The position numbers were made by a program, and so were the translations under genes. Positions 36,826 to 46,823 of a stretch of 64,000 bases of DNA are shown here, piece after piece; the first letter of the stretch is position 1, and every line of letters starts with the position of its first letter. The notes beneath the pieces were generated by a model. It was not told the DNA's origin. It ran no database searches and saw nothing but the letters and a program-made list of their open reading frames with translations. The stretch lies in contig JBITNC010000001.1 of NCBI GenBank assembly GCA_050084985.1, forward strand, positions 125,364,001 to 125,428,000. Direction: 5' to 3'. Source of the DNA: Nageia nagi. Taxonomy: Eukaryota; Pinophyta.

Positions 36826-36970
36826 GATATAACCCCTTATATATCAAAAAACGCCGAGAGATATCATTTCGAGGCGCCTATCTTGGATATAGCAATACCA
36901 AGAAATGAGATAGGCGCCTCGAAATGATATCTCTCGGCGTTTTTTGATATATAAGGGGTTATATCAAAGC
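36821..36970. mobile_element. Hairpin MITE, copy 2 (perfect 62-bp arms)
   Basis: Left arm 36821-36882 and right arm 36909-36970 are exact reverse complements over 62 bp (checked base by base). The loop of 26 nt starts TTGGATATAGCAATACCAAG. Flanking TA/TA fits a 2-bp target duplication. The related locus at 43797 lacks the element and reads AACTAGG, which fits an empty site. RNA from this locus would fold into a long perfect hairpin, a possible small-RNA precursor. Confidence 0.9.
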
Positions 36971-37114
36971 TAGTGGCATCCATCGTCGCGTGATTATTGA
37001 ATTATAATATTAAGAGATACAATACAAATGCAAATATTATTTTAAAAATAATGTTTAACAAATGAATATGACTCATACATAAGGAGTCATTGACAAATAA
37101 TATTATTTTTAATC

Positions 37115-37204
37115 AAATACTATGCTAGATATTATTTGATATATAGTATTTGTTTAATAATATTCCATGTATGACTCATAGATGGAATATCTAGCATAGT
37201 ATTT
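37115..37204. repeat. Inverted repeat, perfect 19-bp arms
   Basis: AAATACTATGCTAGATATT (37115-37133) and its exact reverse complement (37186-37204) enclose about 52 bp. The surrounding 37030-37180 also holds weaker repeats (ATGACTCAT twice), so it may be a small fold-back element. Confidence 0.6.
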
Positions 37205-37229
37205 GCTTTAGAGAGATTCCAAGCCATCT

Positions 37230-38600
37230 GATAATTGGAAATATAGTACACAATCTATATGACATTATAATAGCGTTCAGTACCGCATCTCCAAGCCTGA
37301 GCTCGTCTGCTCAAATCACTCTTCAAATATGCAACCGTTGCGATAAGATGTACCAAAGCGTTTCTCATACATGAGCCAAACAAGGGAATACAGATAACTT
37401 GATAAAACGTTACAGGTAGGATGAATACATATGGGCTTCTATTGTGCTTTACCTAGGTATCATCATATTTTCCTATCTCTATTTACAGTGTTTAGAGCTT
37501 TTGAATGAAAATTAGGAATTACAAATGCAAACATGTAAATCAGATGTATCATTTTGGAAAAAATAGGGGCACCTTAATTCGAGCCTTTGTATATGAAGGT
37601 CTCTTCATTTGTTGAGAGTAGTAATACTTTTGGCAATTATATTTGTATTTACCAAGATTAATTTGTACAAAAACTATTGATAAAAGTAATTCAACAAATA
37701 AGATTTTGTTTTACATGTGCATTCAAAGATGAATAAAAATACTAAATAATCTACCTTATACCCATTACACGAGGTTGCAATGGCTAGTTATATGAATATT
37801 TGGTTATCATGTCCTTGATCCTATGATAATCTTTTTATTATATTTTCAAGCTTGAAGATGTAGGCCAAGTTTATGCCTCTATCTTTTAAGTTTTCTAAAT
37901 TAGGAAACATATTATGTTTACAATTTCTTAAATTACTAACTCGTATTTTATTATTTTAATCTAATTCCCTTGATTTCCTTGGAGGGAAACTTCATAATAA
38001 GAAATTATTTTATATATGAAAACTATAAAACAAAGCACTTATCAAGCAATGGAGAAGAAACTTATTTGAACATGAAGTTTGTGGATGATGGAGCAGATTC
38101 TAAAATTGAAGAGTGACTATTCTCTATTATTGTCACCTTGATATCTTGTTAATAGTCCTGATTCATACCTTTATGGAGCAATTAACACACACCTTTTATT
38201 CATTTATATCATTATTTACAAATCATATAAGTCATAATCAATCATGTTAACCCTACTAAGACTATCATAAAAAATTTCAAAACCATCGTACCATTCTTCA
38301 TGCAACCAAAAAATCTTGATAGTAATGATAAAAGATACCATATCATTTTCAAAATTGTTAAAACATTCTTTTGTACAATTTTCTAATCAAACTTTTTTAT
38401 GAAATACATTTGTATTTGTGTGCAATCGTTATTTCTATTATTTAAAAAATTAAATAAATGCTCAAATTTTTATTCCTTATCAAACATAACACATGTTAAA
38501 ATAAATTCTTCAAAATACACTGTATTCTAAACTCTGTATTTTTATTCCTTATCAAAGATAATACTCAAATTTGTATTCCATCAATTCTTGCAACGCCACT
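37230..38600. other. No recognisable feature
   Basis: Mixed, moderately AT-rich sequence. The first 150 bp are less AT-rich than the surroundings (about 37260-37400) but no open frame of note is present. Confidence 0.5.
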
Positions 38601-38723
38601 CTTGTGTTGGGCATCTTCCATTATTACCATCATCGTCATCAAGCAATGGAGCTAGCTCAGACCTGACTGTATCCAGATTTGACAATTCGAATTTGATACA
38701 GTAGCCGAATTACCGGCACATGC

Positions 38724-38990
38724 ATGCTGACAGTTTTATTACAAGTCCGCATGAAACACACCGACACGCTCTCTCCATTCAGATATTTGAGCTCTTTACA
38801 CTGCGATAAGCGCAAAACATTGTCAGCGACATTTCCCAATCACGCCTTCAAAGTGAGAGACGGGATATTCAATGAGTATCTTATCTATCCAGATATGCTC
38901 TTCGAGACCGACTTCCCAATGGAGTACTACAATGGAGGGGTCGAAATTGACTCAAAAGGAAGGAGAGGAAAGGCAAGTCTAAGGACAGTC
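38724..38990 (+). pseudogene. Exon-like fragment of an unidentified gene
   Basis: An open frame of 130 codons begins at ATG 38724, but only the first about 90 codons have balanced composition and normal codon use. They include TFPNHAFKVRDGIFNEYLIY and DMLFETDFPMEYYNGG. Past about 38985 the composition falls to intergenic AT-rich sequence, and GCAAG/TCTAAG near 38980 might be an exon edge. GC content is much higher than the flanks. I do not recognise the family. No neighbouring exon was found. Confidence 0.4.
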
Positions 38991-39009
38991 GTTGTTTTTC
39001 TCAAATATT

Positions 39010-40270
39010 TTCTGTGGACAATATTCCAATTTCATGTATCGCTAAAACTTTTACTATATACTAAAATTATCATCTTCTCCAAAGCCATCAAAAGAAATTT
39101 GTATATTATATCTTAAAATCATAAAATTATAAAAGCTTTTCTAGATCTTAAAAAAATCATAGATTCTTTCAATTAATTTTTGATGGAATTTTTAACTGCT
39201 TTGATGCTATGAAGAATTATTTAAGTATTTCATAAGAATCAAATATCATGATATTTTCACACATATCAATAATTGGGTTGTTAAGCACATCAAGTTATAT
39301 AATCAATAATTTGGTTGTTAAGCACCAACATCATGTCTACAATGAAATAGTAGTGTACTTTAAGTAGGCACATCAAATTATATAATCCATGTTAAATATC
39401 TTAGATCATTAATTATATAACAAGATGCTTAATCTTAAATATGGATCTCCCCTATCTATGTACACATTTAAATTTTACTTAAGAGTGAAGGATATAGGGT
39501 AAAAGTATTAAGAAATACAAATGTGTTAAATATAATTAAGGCTTACACATAATTACACTAAATTTAGCTTAGCTTCCAACAAAATCCTTTTTTTACAAGA
39601 AAATAGAACACATTTTACAAGATGTTTTTTTGGCTTCTCACTCTAAATTTAACTTTATGGAATTTACTCGAGACACTTCAATCCAAAATGAATCTCTAAG
39701 TATAGATTTAATTAATATTTTTAAATACAATTGAATAATATCTTAAATTGATAATTAAAATTTGTAAAAAGGAAACATGAAAAATTTCTTTTATTTCATT
39801 GTATTTCCTCTTGAACATATTAAAATTATTTGTTCTTTTACCAACAAACGAAATTACTACCATTACAAAATTTAATGGATTTCTTTCACAAATTCAATAG
39901 CTTTTACATAATAAGAATTCAGAATGAAACATGGCTCTCTATCCTTTGATGGATACCAATATCTCAGGATGGCATTGCTACCACCCTCTACTTGCACACT
40001 CAAGTTTGAAAATAAATAATAATAACATGGTCACGACATGTGGAACAGTCGATCCACTCAAACTGCCGTACAATATTAAAATTTTAGGGTTACTGTACAA
40101 TCTTTTACATGATTTATCACGGTCAGGGAAGCAAATGCCAGGCAAGTTTTTACCTTCCCCCAGTTAATCTCCAAAAAGTTTCGAGAGGCATCAAAAGAAG
40201 GCTATGACCAACTTTCCTTAACGCGATCCGTAAGCGCCATCCGTGTAGCATCTACAATCTTCTAAACATC
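39010..40270. other. No recognisable gene
   Basis: AT-rich to about 39900. From 39930 to 40270 composition is more balanced, and there are short open frames (39931-40167) without recognisable content. This part may belong to the 5' side of the fragment at 40352. Confidence 0.4.
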
Positions 40271-40351
40271 ATATTATTTGGTGCAGTTTCTGTTTGAGAC
40301 TCAATCTCAAGTAATACATTACCGATTACTTGTTCGAATGAGACTTCGAAG

Positions 40352-40543
40352 ATGGTTGAAGCGATCGACATTGCAGGGAATTCTGAGAGGACCATCTTGC
40401 TCGAAGCCGTACGCCTCCTCCGCCGCCCTGAGAAGCTCGCCAAAGAAAGGGTGGTGCAAATATTCTATTCGAACGATGAAGCGCTCCCTTTCTTCTCCAA
40501 CGTAAACAGGAACGCATCCTCTAGGAGCGCATCTCTCGATTGA
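40352..40543 (+). pseudogene. Gene fragment fused to the shared block
   Basis: ATG at 40352 opens 63 codons (MVEAIDIAGNSERTILLEAV, LLRRPEKLAKERVVQIFYSN) with gene-like codon use, resembling the N-terminus of a plant protein I cannot name. The last codons (SASLD, stop) lie in the shared block that starts at 40530, so the reading frame ends at a chimeric junction rather than at a natural C-terminus. All three frames are open here because the region is GC-rich; this one has the most protein-like composition. Confidence 0.4.
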
Positions 40544-40589
40544 TTTGGGAATGAATTTTTATGATGTTTGATATTCTTCCTTCCATTTA
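40530..40589 (+). repeat. Shared block, copy 2 (60 bp)
   Basis: Identical over 60 bp to 36589-36648. Upstream sequence is unrelated (fragment at 40352) and downstream sequence diverges at GTTAATTG. Confidence 0.9.
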
Positions 40590-40817
40590 GTTAATTGTTA
40601 TCACATTGGTACATTGAGTAGTCTATTGTTACATAATTGATCAAAAAATCGGTATTTAGAAATTGTATAAAAAGAGAAGATTATTTAGAATTAAGTACTT
40701 ATAAAGTTTATACATACTCTTATTATGATAATGTTTATAAGATTCAGTTATAATTATGGTTTAGTTAATTGTTATCACATTGGTACATTGAGTAGTCTAT
40801 TGTTACATAATTGATCA
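40590..40817. repeat. Direct repeat of about 57 bp, 171 bp apart
   Basis: TTAGTTAATTGTTATCACAT and the next about 37 bp (to TTGATCA) occur at about 40587-40645 and again at about 40760-40818. Confidence 0.85.
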
Positions 40818-40875
40818 TGAGCTTTACTTGTTCAGACATTTTATCATTGCATATTATATTATGTATCAACTTTAT

Positions 40876-41205
40876 TTGCTTAAGACATCAACTATGAATT
40901 TTTGAGAAGCTTAAATATTTTGTAATAGAAGCTCCAAGATATTTGTAGGTGATTTTGGAGATCTATGTTTTTATTCTATCGTTTTTTGCTTAGGACTTTA
41001 CCTATGAATTTTTGAGAAGCTTAAATATTTTGTAATAGAAGCTCCAAGATTTTTGTAGGTGATTTTGGAGATCTATCTTTTTATTCCATCGTTATTTGCT
41101 TAGGACTTCAACTATGAATTTTTGAGAAGCCTAAATATTCTGTAATAGAAGCTCTAAGATTTTTGTAGGTGATTTTGGAGATCTATCTTTTTATTCCATC
41201 GTACT
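40876..41205. repeat. Tandem repeat, three copies of 110 bp
   Basis: TTGCTTAGGAC...TTCCATCG units start at 40876, 40986 and 41096, an exact 110-bp period. The copies are highly similar, including TTTTTGAGAAGCTTAAATAT. Confidence 0.9.
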
Positions 41206-41209
41206 ATTT

Positions 41210-43012
41210 GATCTAATATTTCTAATAATTGAGAGTAAATAATGTTACACAAATATTTACATTTTATTAAATTTTAAATTCAATAATTAATAAAAAGTTA
41301 TGTAAAAGCAATAAATATAATTCACTTAAACATCTATTAATATATAGAACTAAGAAGAATTGCATATAAATACTTTAAAAATAAATTATTTACAAATACA
41401 TTTCAAATAAATCTATAATATTTTGTTTAGAAATATTATGTTGTTTACAAATAATAATGCAAAGATACAAGTAATTTTTTAACAACCAGCACATACTTCA
41501 TAAGATGAATTGACTCAACAAAATAAAATGCTATAATCAAATGTTATCAAACTGATGCATTTTCATAATGCTTGTTTGTATAAGAATCTTGCATCAACTC
41601 TTAAGTTAAATATAAATTCTTTGAAAATAATATCAAATAAATTACTTACAAATATATTTCAAATAAATGTATAATATTATTTAGAAATACTATTTTGTTT
41701 ACAAATAATAATTCAAAGATATAAATAATTTTTTAACAACCATGCACATATTTCATAAGATGAATTGACTCAACAAAATAAAATACCATAACCAGATGTT
41801 ATGGAACTTTGCATTTTTTAAATGCTTATTCATATAAATATCTTGCATCAACTCTTAAAAGTTAAATATAAATAATTTAAAAATAAATATCAAATAAATT
41901 ACTTACAGATATATTTCAAATAAATCTATAATACACATATTTTGTTTAAAAATATTATACTATTTACAAATAATTTAATGCAAAGATACAAGTAATTTTT
42001 TAACAACCATACACATACTTCATAAGATGAATTAACTCAACAAAATAAAATACCATATCCAAATGTTATGAAACTGTTGCATTTTCATAATGATTGTTCA
42101 TAAGTGTCTTGATCTAATATTTCTAATAATTGAGAGTAAATAATGTTACACAAATATTTACATTTTATTAAATTTTAAATTCAATAATTAATAAAAAGTT
42201 ATGTAAAAGCAATAAATATAATTCACTTAAACATCTATTAATATATAGAACTAAGAAGAATTGCATATAAATACTTTAAAAATAAATTATTTACAAATAC
42301 ATTTCAAATAAATCTATAATATTTTGTTTAGAAATATTATGTTGTTTACAAATAATAATGCAAAGATACAAGTAATTTTTTAACAACCAGCACATACTTC
42401 ATAAGATGAATTGACTCAACAAAATAAAATGCTATAATCAAATGTTATCAAACTGATGCATTTTCATAATGCTTGTTTGTATAAGAATCTTGCATCAACT
42501 CTTAAGTTAAATATAAATTCTTTAAAAATAAATATCAAATAAATTACTTACAAATATATTTCAAATAAATGTATAATATTATTTAGAAATACTATTTTGT
42601 TTACAAATAATAATTCAAAGATACAAATAATTTTTTAACAACCATGCACATATTTCATAAGATGAATTGACTCAACAAAATAAAATACCATAACCAGATG
42701 TTATGGAACTTTGCATTTTTTAAATGCTTATTCATATAAATATCTTGCATCAACTCTTAAAAGTTAAATATAAATAATTTAAAAATAAATATCAAATAAA
42801 TTACTTACAGATATATTTCAAATAAATCTATAATACACATATTTTGTTTAAAAATATTATATTATTTACAAATAATTTAATGCAAAGATACAAGTAATTT
42901 TTTAACAACCATACACATACTTCATAAGATGAATTAACTCAACAAAATAAAATACCATATCCAAATGTTATGAAACTGTTGCATTTTCATAATGATTGTT
43001 CATAAGTGTCTT
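41210..43012. repeat. 901-bp tandem duplication with inner 250-265-bp repeats
   Basis: Two adjacent copies, 41210-42110 and 42111-43012, start GATCTAATATTTCTAATAAT and are nearly identical with a handful of differences. Each copy contains three diverged monomers of about 250-265 bp, marked by CTTGCATCAACTCTTAA and GATGAATTGACTCAACAAAA. The monomers are old and the 901-bp copying is recent, a higher-order repeat like a young satellite. Confidence 0.9.
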
Positions 43013-43265
43013 GCATCAACACTAATTTAAATATTTATCCTTCGCATGATGAGATACTACTTACACATTTGAGCACATTCAAAGTGAAATGCAAGATTTA
43101 AACACAGAAAAGAATTCATAGGATAAAATCCAACACAAATCTTGCATAAATCACATTTAGAGTAAGCAGGGAATAATTGAACTTACATTTCTTAGATCTC
43201 AAACTGAAAGAACTATCATGTATGGAGCAGTCTCAGGTCCAACTCCACCATCAACCTCACCCCAC

Positions 43266-43595
43266 TCATCTTTTATCTGCATACCGTTCCTCTCCGTCTC
43301 TAGCCTCTTGTTTCTTCTTGTGCGAGTTTCTGCGTAAGGTGGTTTCACGTCTGCGTTTGTAAGCATCACACACATCGCAATTGCAGCCATCAGGGTGTCT
43401 ATTTCCTCTGGAAGGCTGTCTACATACAATGCAAGTGCAGTCTGCTCGATGCCCAGGATGTCTACGAACCCTATTTCTATCTCTCACATGAGCAACAGAA
43501 GCTGGAAGTGCATTCATCTTATTGGCAATATGAGGTACTGATTGGACGTTGGCAATGACATTAGAAGGATCAATCATCTTGATCAGAATATTCAT
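43266..43595 (-). pseudogene. VAL/HSI2-type Cys-rich exon, fragment
   Basis: ATG at 43595 on the minus strand opens 109 codons. Residues about 50-85 carry two linked Cys clusters, CTCIVCRQP and, after a His, CNCDVCDAYKRR, followed by a TLRR and a Lys/Glu-rich tail. This closely follows the Cys-rich segment (C-x-C-x-V-C ... C-x-C-x-V-C-x4-K-R-R) of VAL1/HSI2-type B3-domain repressors of seed genes, where it precedes the CW zinc finger. No B3 or CW domain is visible nearby, so only one exon is present. GAACG/GTATGC near 43280 could be a splice donor. It ends directly against the shared block at 43598. Confidence 0.45.
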
Positions 43596-43597
43596 CT

Positions 43598-43797
43598 ATT
43601 TGATATTCTTCCTTCCATTTATATAATAATTTTTGAAAAGATGTGTCTTTTAATATTTCAGTCGGCTATATAATTTTAATTTTAAAAAAATTATTTTCCC
43701 GCCAATTGTTTAACGGACGGACTCACATGCGACATTTTGCTCCCCCACTCCACCCCCCATGCTGCAGCTGTAGAAACGCCTCTCGGCGTAACTAGGT
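43598..43797 (+). repeat. Shared block, copy 3
   Basis: Nearly identical to 36626-36825, including CCCGCCAATTGTTTAAC, the C-rich run and the terminal hairpin ACGCC-TCTC-GGCGT followed by AACTAG. No MITE is present at the AACTAG site in this copy. Confidence 0.9.
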
Positions 43798-44140
43798 TAT
43801 ATGCATAGAAATGCATTTGACATGGTTGCAATTACTTACATCCATTTCGGATACAACTACATGCAAGTGACTTGGTTGCAACTACATGCTTATCATATCA
43901 AATATAGTTTACAATTGGTTGATTATAAAGTAAAGATTCATAAATAGCTAATAATATAATAAAAAATTTCAAACAGTTTGGAAATTAAATTAAACTAAAT
44001 ATAATTTATATAGTCAAATAACAATTCAAATTACACATTACAAATGGGAAAAATAAGATCCAAAAATATCAAATAATATTACATATCCTTTCAACTAGTA
44101 TGAAATTAAAACATATTAAATCAATAATGAATTTGAAATG
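43798..44140. other. No gene; short TGCA-rich stretch then AT-rich sequence
   Basis: 43800-43890 contains several ATGCA/TTGCAA words related to the array at 11890-12300. The rest is AT-rich and ends in a poly-A run of about 18 (44142-44160). Confidence 0.5.
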
Positions 44141-44154
44141 ATAAAAAAAAAAAA

Positions 44155-45130
44155 AAAAAAATTATGCATCTTCATTTTCTTCATCTTCATCTTCATTTCC
44201 TTCTTACATTTGAAATAATCCTTTTTCAACAATTTATTGGTAAAACGCATCTTTGTGAATTGCTTCCACTTCCCTATTTTTTATATCTTTAGCACATTCA
44301 TTCCTTAATGCTACTCTCCTATTTGCAATCAAATTTGATGTTTAAATAGCCCTATCATATGGGAAATTATTTAATATATATTTAGATGTATAAATTCTTA
44401 AATATATTTCTAAATTCTTTTCCAATCTGTTGTGAGCTTTTGATTTGATATAAGACAATGCACAATAAACATGTTCATCCTCAACAGATAATAAAATCAA
44501 TGTGTGACATAATTCATATAATATAAAATATTATCTTATTTGTGTTTGCAATATTTCTTATATATTTAACTCATACAACTAATATCTATTGATTAGAAAT
44601 GTGGGTAAAGTATACTCATTTAGTCCATCAAATCATTCTTTCTAAATTGATCTCTTATTTCACTTGACATAGTTTTTGATACCTTTCATAATTTTTTTTT
44701 TACATTAGAAATAATATGATCAAATAATTATGATGTTACAAGCATTCATTCTAAACCCTCTATATAAATATCATTTCTCCTATAATAACATTGCATTAGA
44801 ATCAATTTATCATGAACACATATACAAAGGTTACCTATGATATCAAATTTCAAAAAGATTTTTGGATGTTTTGAATCAACGAAAGATTTTCATGCCTCAA
44901 ATCTATCACTTATAAAGTTATCTTTGCCAAGATACTAGTTGTCTAGAACAAGATAGGTATGTTTTCTTGCCCTTACAAAATCAATAATATATATGTGTCT
45001 TATTTGAGCTATTTTCATCACATTGTGACTTTCCTTCAACATTGGTATAATTTCACATAAAGTGAGTAATATTTTAATATTTATTAACCTATATAATAAA
45101 TATTTTACTTTATCAACTTCTATTCAATTT
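44155..45130 (-). pseudogene. Possible transposase remnant
   Basis: On the minus strand a frame with scattered stops runs for about 320 codons. Readable parts are KHTYLVLD (about 44960), SDRFEAWK-like and DSKHPKIFLKFDIIG (about 44880-44840), YIKSKAHNRLEKNLE (about 44450-44410), ANRRVALRNECAKDIKNREV (about 44325-44265) and an acidic tail (EGNEDEDEENEDA, then a stop). The SxIKSKxxNRL word resembles the C-terminal region of hAT-family transposases, but key residues were not identified. It lies beside the right edge of the 38.5-kb insert. Confidence 0.3.
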
Positions 45131-45159
45131 TCTCATATACACCCACTTAATGAGATATA

Positions 45160-45475
45160 CTATTTGCATACTCTAAGTGCAGGAAGATACAACTATGTTG
45201 TGTCAAAAGGATGATGAGAACAAAGTAAGAGAAATTTATTACCTTAACAAAACTCTTTTTGACTATGAAACTAGATATACTTCTATGGAAAATCTTTGTT
45301 TTGGTATTAATTTTGCTACAAAAAAATTGAGGCACTATGTTTTGTATTGCACTACATTTGTTGTTAGCCCAGTTAACCTACTAAAATATCTTGTAGCAAA
45401 GCAACATTTATCAGGTAGGGTAGCAAAATGGTTAATGTTATTACAAGAATTTGATATTAATGTGGTAAAATAAAA
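45160..45475 (+). pseudogene. Gypsy A RNase H, right half
   Basis: Gypsy A resumes at TATTTG (45161-45166). From 45193 the RNase H is readable over 90 codons: MLCQKDDENK, YLNKTLFDYETRYTSMENLC, FATKKLRHY, GRVAKWLMLLQEFD. These correspond to the segment at 17438-17720 in A1. The catalytic start of the domain was lost or diverged at the insertion. Confidence 0.8.
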
Positions 45476-45722
45476 TTTCATAAAGTGTAAGCCATTACAG
45501 ATTTGATTTTTGAGCTCCCATAGAATGATGAAGCAGTGATTCACAAAGAATTTTCAAATGAGTATGAAGATTATCCACATCGATAGTGATGTGTAGACCT
45601 ATTAGAAGGCCATCAATGGCATGATTTTGATGAGATGTCCATCCTAAATGAATATGTGTGCTTAAAAAAGGATAAAATAATTACTTATACATTGTATTTT
45701 GATGGATCCAAGTTCTCTTATG

Positions 45723-46216
45723 TGTTGGAATGTATAATGCATTATTGTAAAGGTTTTGTAATAATCTTCTTTGTAGGTTCACTAATACTTAAGGGCATCA
45801 TTTGATACCTTAAGTATTTAAGTGAATATGATAATCTAACTTGTCATACACTTCATGTCATGATCATGCACCTTGGGTAAAAGGATGTGCATGTCATGCT
45901 TTTGTACATTTGGTAAAAGGGTGATCCAAAGATGGATTTTGGCCTATAAATAGAAGGCTCCCTCTTTGGATCAAACACCAATGTGTGGAGTAAAGTTATG
46001 CTAGAGGATAGTGTTTAGGAGAAAATGTTAGTAGGATTGTAAAAGTTCATATTGGTGAATGAAGTGAGATCTAGTTAGTAGATGTACTCCTAGTTGGAGG
46101 AATGACTTACATCTTGTGTTACATCGTGAGATTGCTTTATGAGTTTGTTAGGTGTGCTTGTGAGCTTTCAAGAGATCTTGGTTGTTTAGGAATTATTGTT
46201 AGCATTTATTCCTTCA
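45723..46216 (+). mobile_element. Solo LTR of the copia family
   Basis: 494 bp from TGTTGGAATG to CCTTCA, with CTATAAATAG at about 45943. It lies inside the gypsy A second RNase H with no internal copia sequence attached. The flanks TTATG and TTACA match in three of five bases and differ by transitions, so the target duplication is decayed. Solo LTRs arise by recombination between the two LTRs of one element. Confidence 0.85.
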
Positions 46217-46600
46217 TTACAAAGTGGGGGTAGGTATTGTCTTAGTTTCCCTTACAACTGAGGTAATCCCCATGGCTTACAAACTTAGATTTAAATGCAC
46301 CAATAATATGGCAGAGTATGAAGCTTTGATATTGGGTTTGAGTACAAGATATTTTTGATACAAAAGATGAGAAATTAAGGCCTTACAAAATAGTGTTTAA
46401 TGACTTATTGGATTAGTTTGATAGATATACTATTCTAAATATCCCACAAACCAATAAAAGGTATGCAAATGCAATGACAAGCACAACTTATCTTGCACCA
46501 ATTAAGATAGAGGATGAGGAGACAATTCTAAAAAATCTGTAAGCTTGGTACAACTTCCTACATTGAAGATATACATGAAATAGAGAGATGTATCATTGCT
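46217..46600 (+). pseudogene. Gypsy A second RNase H, with a 66-bp deletion
   Basis: MAYKLRFKCTNNMAEYEALI-like sequence (about 46270-46330) matches 29385-29450. Compared with A1, 66 bp are missing between AGTA at the equivalent of 29460 and AGTA at about 29527; here the two meet as GAGTACAAG (about 46335-46345). This removes the GDSQLI catalytic Asp region in frame. Stops follow. Confidence 0.75.
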
Positions 46601-46823
46601 GAAGAAAATGTTTTTCAAAATTGGTATGTGGATATTTACAATTATTTGAAAAATCAAACAATTCCTAATGGTTATGATAAAAATGAAAAAGTAAGATAAA
46701 AAGGACTGCTATCAAGTATTTGATCATTGATGAGGTGTTGTATAGAAGATTTTTTGATGGTGCTTTTTTGAGATATCTCACATAACATGAAATAGCTACA
46801 GCATTAGAGAAGGCACATGATGG
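46600..46823 (+). pseudogene. Gypsy A integrase, N-terminal part (interrupted)
   Basis: It corresponds to 29800-30010 in A1 (YNYLKNQTIPNGYDK, then LEKAHDG). It is cut after CATGATGG by the TIR element at 46824. Confidence 0.7.

Noticed and set aside
36820-36974. Palindrome as a transcription terminator
   Set aside because: Two 150-bp copies with TA flanks and an apparent empty site fit a MITE; a Rho-independent terminator is not expected in plant nuclear DNA.
40252-40517. Alternative open frames on both strands around the 40352 fragment
   Set aside because: All frames are open because the stretch is GC-rich. The frame from 40352 has the most protein-like composition; the Arg/Trp/Ser-rich ones look like shadows.
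41210-43012. CRISPR-like array
   Set aside because: Monomers of 250-265 bp without short identical repeats and unique spacers; it is a tandem repeat in a plant-type genome.
6650-45158. Terminal inverted repeats of the 38.5-kb insert
   Set aside because: The left end (ATTTTTCTCTTG) and the complement of the right end (ATATCTCATTAAG) agree at only about 7 of 11 positions, which is not convincing.
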